Shown one piece after another: positions 61,140-64,000 of a stretch of DNA of 64,000 nucleotides (within the stretch, counting starts at the first letter, position 1; each line of letters begins with the position of its first letter). A program made the translations under genes and the position numbers. The notes below the pieces were generated by a model that saw nothing but the letters and a program-made list of their open reading frames with translations, did no database searches and was not told where the DNA came from. The DNA is from Methylobacterium fujisawaense (GTDB lineage Bacteria; Pseudomonadota; Alphaproteobacteria; Rhizobiales; Beijerinckiaceae): positions 1-64,000 of the forward strand of contig NZ_JACJIM010000007.1 in the NCBI RefSeq assembly GCF_014138435.1, given 5' to 3'.

Positions 61140-62369
61140 ATGATCAGGACATTCGGCAGCGCGGTTTTGGTGGCTGCCCTCGCGGGGACCGCACTCGGCT
61201 CCGTTCCGGCGGCCGCGCAGGGGACCTTCTCGGACAATGCGGTCCGGATCGGCATCCTCAACGACCAATCCGGCCTCTACGCCGAGTATGGCGGTCAGGG
61301 CTCGGTCGAGGCCGCCCGCATGGCGGTGGAGGACATGGGCGGCAAGATCGGCAGCGTGCCGATCGAGATCCTCTCGTCCGACCACCAGAACAAGCCCGAC
61401 ATCGCCTCGGCGATCGCCCGGCAATGGTACGACCGCGACAATGTCGACGCGATCATGGAGCTGACCACGTCCTCGGTGGCGCTGGCGGTCCAGGGCCTGT
61501 CCAGGGAAAAGAAGAAGATCACCATCACCACCGGAGCGGCCACCAGCGACCTCACCGGCAAGGCCTGCACGCCCTACGGCTATCACTGGGCCTTCGACAC
61601 GCGGGCTCTGGCGGTGGGCACCGGCGGCGCGCTGACCCGGGCGGGCGGCGACACGTGGTTCTTCCTCACCGCCGACTACGCCTTCGGCTCGGCGCTGGAG
61701 GCCGACACCAGCAAGGTGGTGCTCGCCAACGGCGGCAAGGTGCTGGGCAGCGTCCGGCACCCGCTCTCGAACCAGGACTTCTCGTCCTTCCTGCTCCAGG
61801 CGCAGGGCTCGAAGGCCAAGGTGATCGGGCTCGCCAATGCGGGGCTCGACACCTCGAACGCGATCAAGCAGGCCGCGGAATACGGCATCGTCGAAGGCGG
61901 CCAGAAGCTCGCGGCCCTGCTGTTCACCCTCTCGGAGGTGCACGGGCTCGGCCTGAAGGTCGCGCAGGGCCTGACGCTCACCGAGGGCTGGTACTGGGAT
62001 GCCAACGACGAGACCCGGGCCTTCGGCCAGCGCTACATGAAGCGCACCGGCCGGATGCCCAACATGATCCAGGCCGGCACCTACTCGGCGGTCCTGTCCT
62101 ACCTGAAGGCCGTCAAGGCGGCCGGCACCGACGAGACGGATGCGGTCAACGCCAAGCTCAAGGCGCTGCCGGTGGACGACGTCTTCGCCCATGGCGGGAT
62201 CGTCCAGCCGAACGGCCGCATGGTGCACGACATGTACCTGTTCGAGGTCAAGAAGCCGGCCGAGTCGAAGGGCCCGTGGGATCTCTACCGGCAGCTCGCC
62301 ACGATCCCCGGCAAGGAGGCCTTCGCGTCCCCGGCCGAGAGCGGCTGCCCGCTGACGGCGGCGAAGTAG
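61140..62369 (+). CDS. ABC transporter substrate-binding protein (branched-chain amino acid type)
   Basis: 409 residues. The signal peptide ends PAAAQ-GT. The mature protein is a Peripla_BP_6 (LivK/UrtA-like) clamshell: VRIGILNDQSGLYAEYGGQG, then ILSSDHQNKPDIASAIARQW, LVLxxGGKVLGSVRHPLSNQ-type segments and FLLQAQGSKAKVIGLANAGL. It carries a ligand (amino acid, amide or short acid) to an inner-membrane ABC permease, which is not encoded here, so it is an orphan binding protein. The ATG at 61140 follows GGGGGGA. It is divergent from cpaB. Confidence 0.9.
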   Translation: MIRTFGSAVLVAALAGTALGSVPAAAQGTFSDNAVRIGILNDQSGLYAEYGGQGSVEAARMAVEDMGGKIGSVPIEILSSDHQNKPDIASAIARQWYDRDNVDAIMELTTSSVALAVQGLSREKKKITITTGAATSDLTGKACTPYGYHWAFDTRALAVGTGGALTRAGGDTWFFLTADYAFGSALEADTSKVVLANGGKVLGSVRHPLSNQDFSSFLLQAQGSKAKVIGLANAGLDTSNAIKQAAEYGIVEGGQKLAALLFTLSEVHGLGLKVAQGLTLTEGWYWDANDETRAFGQRYMKRTGRMPNMIQAGTYSAVLSYLKAVKAAGTDETDAVNAKLKALPVDDVFAHGGIVQPNGRMVHDMYLFEVKKPAESKGPWDLYRQLATIPGKEAFASPAESGCPLTAAK

Positions 62370-62405
62370 GGTTTAGGACTCGTCGAACACCGCGCTGTGC
62401 GAGCC

Positions 62406-62434
62406 GATCCGAGCGCCAAGGCGGCGCTCGGATC
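62406..62434. terminator. Hairpin between convergent genes
   Basis: A perfect 12-bp stem (62406-62417/62423-62434) with loop AAGGC lies between the converging binding-protein and alcohol dehydrogenase genes. No T tract follows on either strand. Probably a shared transcript end. Confidence 0.55.
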
Positions 62435-62473
62435 ACCGGCCTCGCGCCGTCTTGGCGCTCGCAACGAACCCTC

Positions 62474-63637
62474 TCACCCCGCCCAGACGCGCCGGTACAG
62501 CGCCACGATCTCGTCGGCGCTGGGCTCCAGCGGGTTGTTGGCCGGGGAGCCGGAGGCCAGCGCCTGGGCCGCCATGGTGGGAAGCAGCGCCTCCCAGCGG
62601 GCCGGGTCGATCCCGTATTCCTGCGGCCCCGGCACGTCGAGGTCGTCGTTGAGCGCCTCGAGTTCCGACACCAGGGCCGAGACCGCGGACCGGTCGTCGG
62701 TGTCCGGCCCGGCGATCTTCATGGCGCGGGCGCAGGCCGCGTAGCGGTCGATGGCGGCCGGGGCCGAGAAGGCCGTGACCGCCGGCAGCAGCATCGCGTT
62801 CGAGAGCCCGTGGGCCACATGGAAATGCGCCCCGATCGGCCGGCTCATGCCGTGGACCAGCGCCACCGAGGCGTTCGAGAAGGCGATGCCCGCCTGGGTG
62901 GCCCCGAGCATCATCGCCTCCCGGGCCGCCCGATCGCCCGGATCGGTCCAGACCCGCCGCAGGTTCGGGGCGATCAGGCCCATCGCCTGAAGTGCCAGCC
63001 CGTCCGAGAACATGTTCGCCTTGCGCGAGACGTAGGCCTCGATGGCATGGGTCAGCGCGTCGATGCCGGTATCCGCCGTGAGCCGCTTGGGCTTGGTGAG
63101 CGTCAGCTCGTAATCCACCAGCGCCGCCACCGGCAGGTAGGCGAGCCCGATGCAGAGCATCTTCTCGTCGGAGGCCTCGTCGGTCACGATGGTGAAGCGG
63201 GTGGCTTCCGAGCCGGTGCCCGCGGTGGTGGGGATCGCCACGATCGGCAGGCCGGGCTCGTCCTGCTGACGGGGCGCCTTGTAGTCGCGCATGTGGCCGC
63301 CGTGGCGGGCGAGCACCGCCACCGCCTTGGCGGTGTCCATCGGGCTGCCGCCGCCGAAGCCGACCACGCAGTCGAAGTCGCCCGCCTGCAGGGCGGCGAG
63401 CGCCGCCTCCACGGAGGCGACGGTCGGGTCCGGCACGGTCTCGGAGAAGATCGTCGCCTTGGCGCCCGCCCTGGTCAGCCGTTCCAGCAGCGTGTCGGTG
63501 CGGCCGCTGCCGGCGAGGTAGGGGTCGGTGACCACGAAGGGCCGCGACAGGCCGAGTTGGCCGAGCACCTCCGGCAGGAGCCGCGAGGCGCCGGCGCCGA
63601 CGCGCATCAGCCGGGGCAGGGCGATCGAGGCGACCAT
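62474..63637 (-). CDS. Iron-containing alcohol dehydrogenase (group III)
   Basis: 387 residues. NAD(P)-dependent metal alcohol dehydrogenase. The cofactor loop is VVGFGGGSPMDTAKAVAVLA. TTAGTGSEATRFTIVTDEAS is the family block. Metal ligands lie in DTGIDALTHAIEAYVS (Asp, His) and GMSRPIGAHFHVAHGLSNAM (two His). The C-terminus GAxEPSADEIVALYRRVWAG is typical. The substrate could be an alcohol, an aldehyde or a hydroxyacid semialdehyde. The partial LysR gene just upstream on the same strand may be unrelated. Confidence 0.92.
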   Translation of the reverse strand: MVASIALPRLMRVGAGASRLLPEVLGQLGLSRPFVVTDPYLAGSGRTDTLLERLTRAGAKATIFSETVPDPTVASVEAALAALQAGDFDCVVGFGGGSPMDTAKAVAVLARHGGHMRDYKAPRQQDEPGLPIVAIPTTAGTGSEATRFTIVTDEASDEKMLCIGLAYLPVAALVDYELTLTKPKRLTADTGIDALTHAIEAYVSRKANMFSDGLALQAMGLIAPNLRRVWTDPGDRAAREAMMLGATQAGIAFSNASVALVHGMSRPIGAHFHVAHGLSNAMLLPAVTAFSAPAAIDRYAACARAMKIAGPDTDDRSAVSALVSELEALNDDLDVPGPQEYGIDPARWEALLPTMAAQALASGSPANNPLEPSADEIVALYRRVWAG

Positions 63638-63725
63638 CTCTTGATCCTTCCACCCGGCGCGTGACCTGACCTGCCGGAGCCGGCCGATCTTACGGCGCCG
63701 GCGGATTCCGCGAAACCGTCCCGGC

Positions 63726-64000
63726 TTACACCGCCGGCCCGGCGAACAGCGCCCCCGCGGCCTTCACCTCTCCGGCGATGAACCCCGCCACGGCGCGGAT
63801 ATGGGCCGCCTTCCGGTGGTCCTCGTGGATGTGCATGTGGAACGAGCGCGTCAGCGAGACCGCCTCCGGCAGCACCGGCACGAGGCCGGGATGCGCCGCC
63901 GCGATGAAGGCCGGCAGGATGCACAGGCCGGCTCCGCCGAGCGTCGCGTGGACCTGGGCCAGGAGGTTGGTCGAGCGCAGCCGCGCCGAGACCGCGGGGC
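63726..64000 (-). CDS. LysR-family regulator, C-terminal part (cut by window edge)
   Basis: About 91 codons ending at TAA (complement of 63726-63728), open to the right edge with no start in view. The translation (ARLRSTNLLAQVHATLGGAG, LCILPAFIAAAHPGLVPVLP, SFHMHIHEDHRKAAHIRAVA) matches the end of a LysR substrate-binding domain: the glycine-bounded LCILPAF motif and the HEDHRKAAHIRAVAGFI helix are typical. The DNA-binding part lies outside the window. Confidence 0.8.
   Translation of the reverse strand, partial: PAVSARLRSTNLLAQVHATLGGAGLCILPAFIAAAHPGLVPVLPEAVSLTRSFHMHIHEDHRKAAHIRAVAGFIAGEVKAAGALFAGPAV

Overview
The window is GC-rich, densely coded bacterial chromosome. It most likely comes from a Methylobacterium/Methylorubrum-type alphaproteobacterium (order Hyphomicrobiales). 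The main reasons are the protein sequences of the rpoB/rpoC cluster, a hopanoid C-2 methylase (HpnP), an alphaproteobacterial Cpa/Tad pilus locus, a GcrA-type zinc domain, and an FtrABCD-type iron importer. This is inferred from recognised protein families; no database search was run. No insertion sequence, prophage, CRISPR array or rRNA was found.

Layout. 1-16.4 kb is the transcription/translation core: the end of tuf, a secreted protein of unknown role, tRNA-Trp, secE, nusG, rplK, rplA, then hpnP, then rplJ, rplL, rpoB and rpoC. The unusual point is that hpnP sits inside this classical cluster. A strong terminator after rplA and a separate near-consensus promoter with a ~400-nt leader before rplJ split the cluster in two. 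Tandem hairpins lie between rplL and rpoB, and one lies between rpoB and rpoC. 16.4-26.4 kb is a mixed metabolic region: cell-wall hydrolase, a secreted four-repeat protein, an AcuI/YhdH reductase, a GreA-like factor, LysR/WrbA, Sua5, and an acyl-CoA dehydrogenase / enoyl-CoA hydratase / SDR operon. 26.6-36.6 kb holds a second B12-binding radical SAM protein, a Gdx/SugE guanidinium exporter with a structured leader, a chemoreceptor, CorA, two RNA methyltransferases, Cu/Zn superoxide dismutase, a thioesterase and several small proteins. 36.9-44.8 kb carries a class III cyclase-TPR protein, a molybdopterin oxidoreductase, a RhlE-type helicase, tRNA-Leu(GAG), a short FliN-like protein and LipB.

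44.8-50.6 kb looks like an iron-uptake module. A two-barrel outer-membrane protein (small Omp25-like barrel fused to an OprB-like porin) is divergent from an operon for a P19-type protein, a cupredoxin, a 4Fe-4S polyferredoxin membrane protein and an FTR1 permease (ftrA-ftrB-ftrD-ftrC order). 50.7-52.9 kb has a protein of unknown function, a mercaptopyruvate sulfurtransferase and a 77-residue orphan GcrA-like zinc domain. 52.9-60.9 kb is a leftward Cpa/Tad operon (cpaB, cpaC, cpaD, cpaE, cpaF, tadB, tadC) with no pilin, prepilin peptidase or TadD/E/F/G gene beside it. The right edge holds an amino-acid-type ABC substrate-binding protein, an iron-dependent alcohol dehydrogenase and the 3' end of a LysR regulator.

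The observations most worth following are the candidate riboswitch in front of the guanidinium exporter, hpnP inside the ribosomal/RNA polymerase cluster, the fused porin divergent from the Ftr iron system, a nested double inverted repeat at 36.3-36.4 kb, and the four-fold repeat protein at 17.9 kb.
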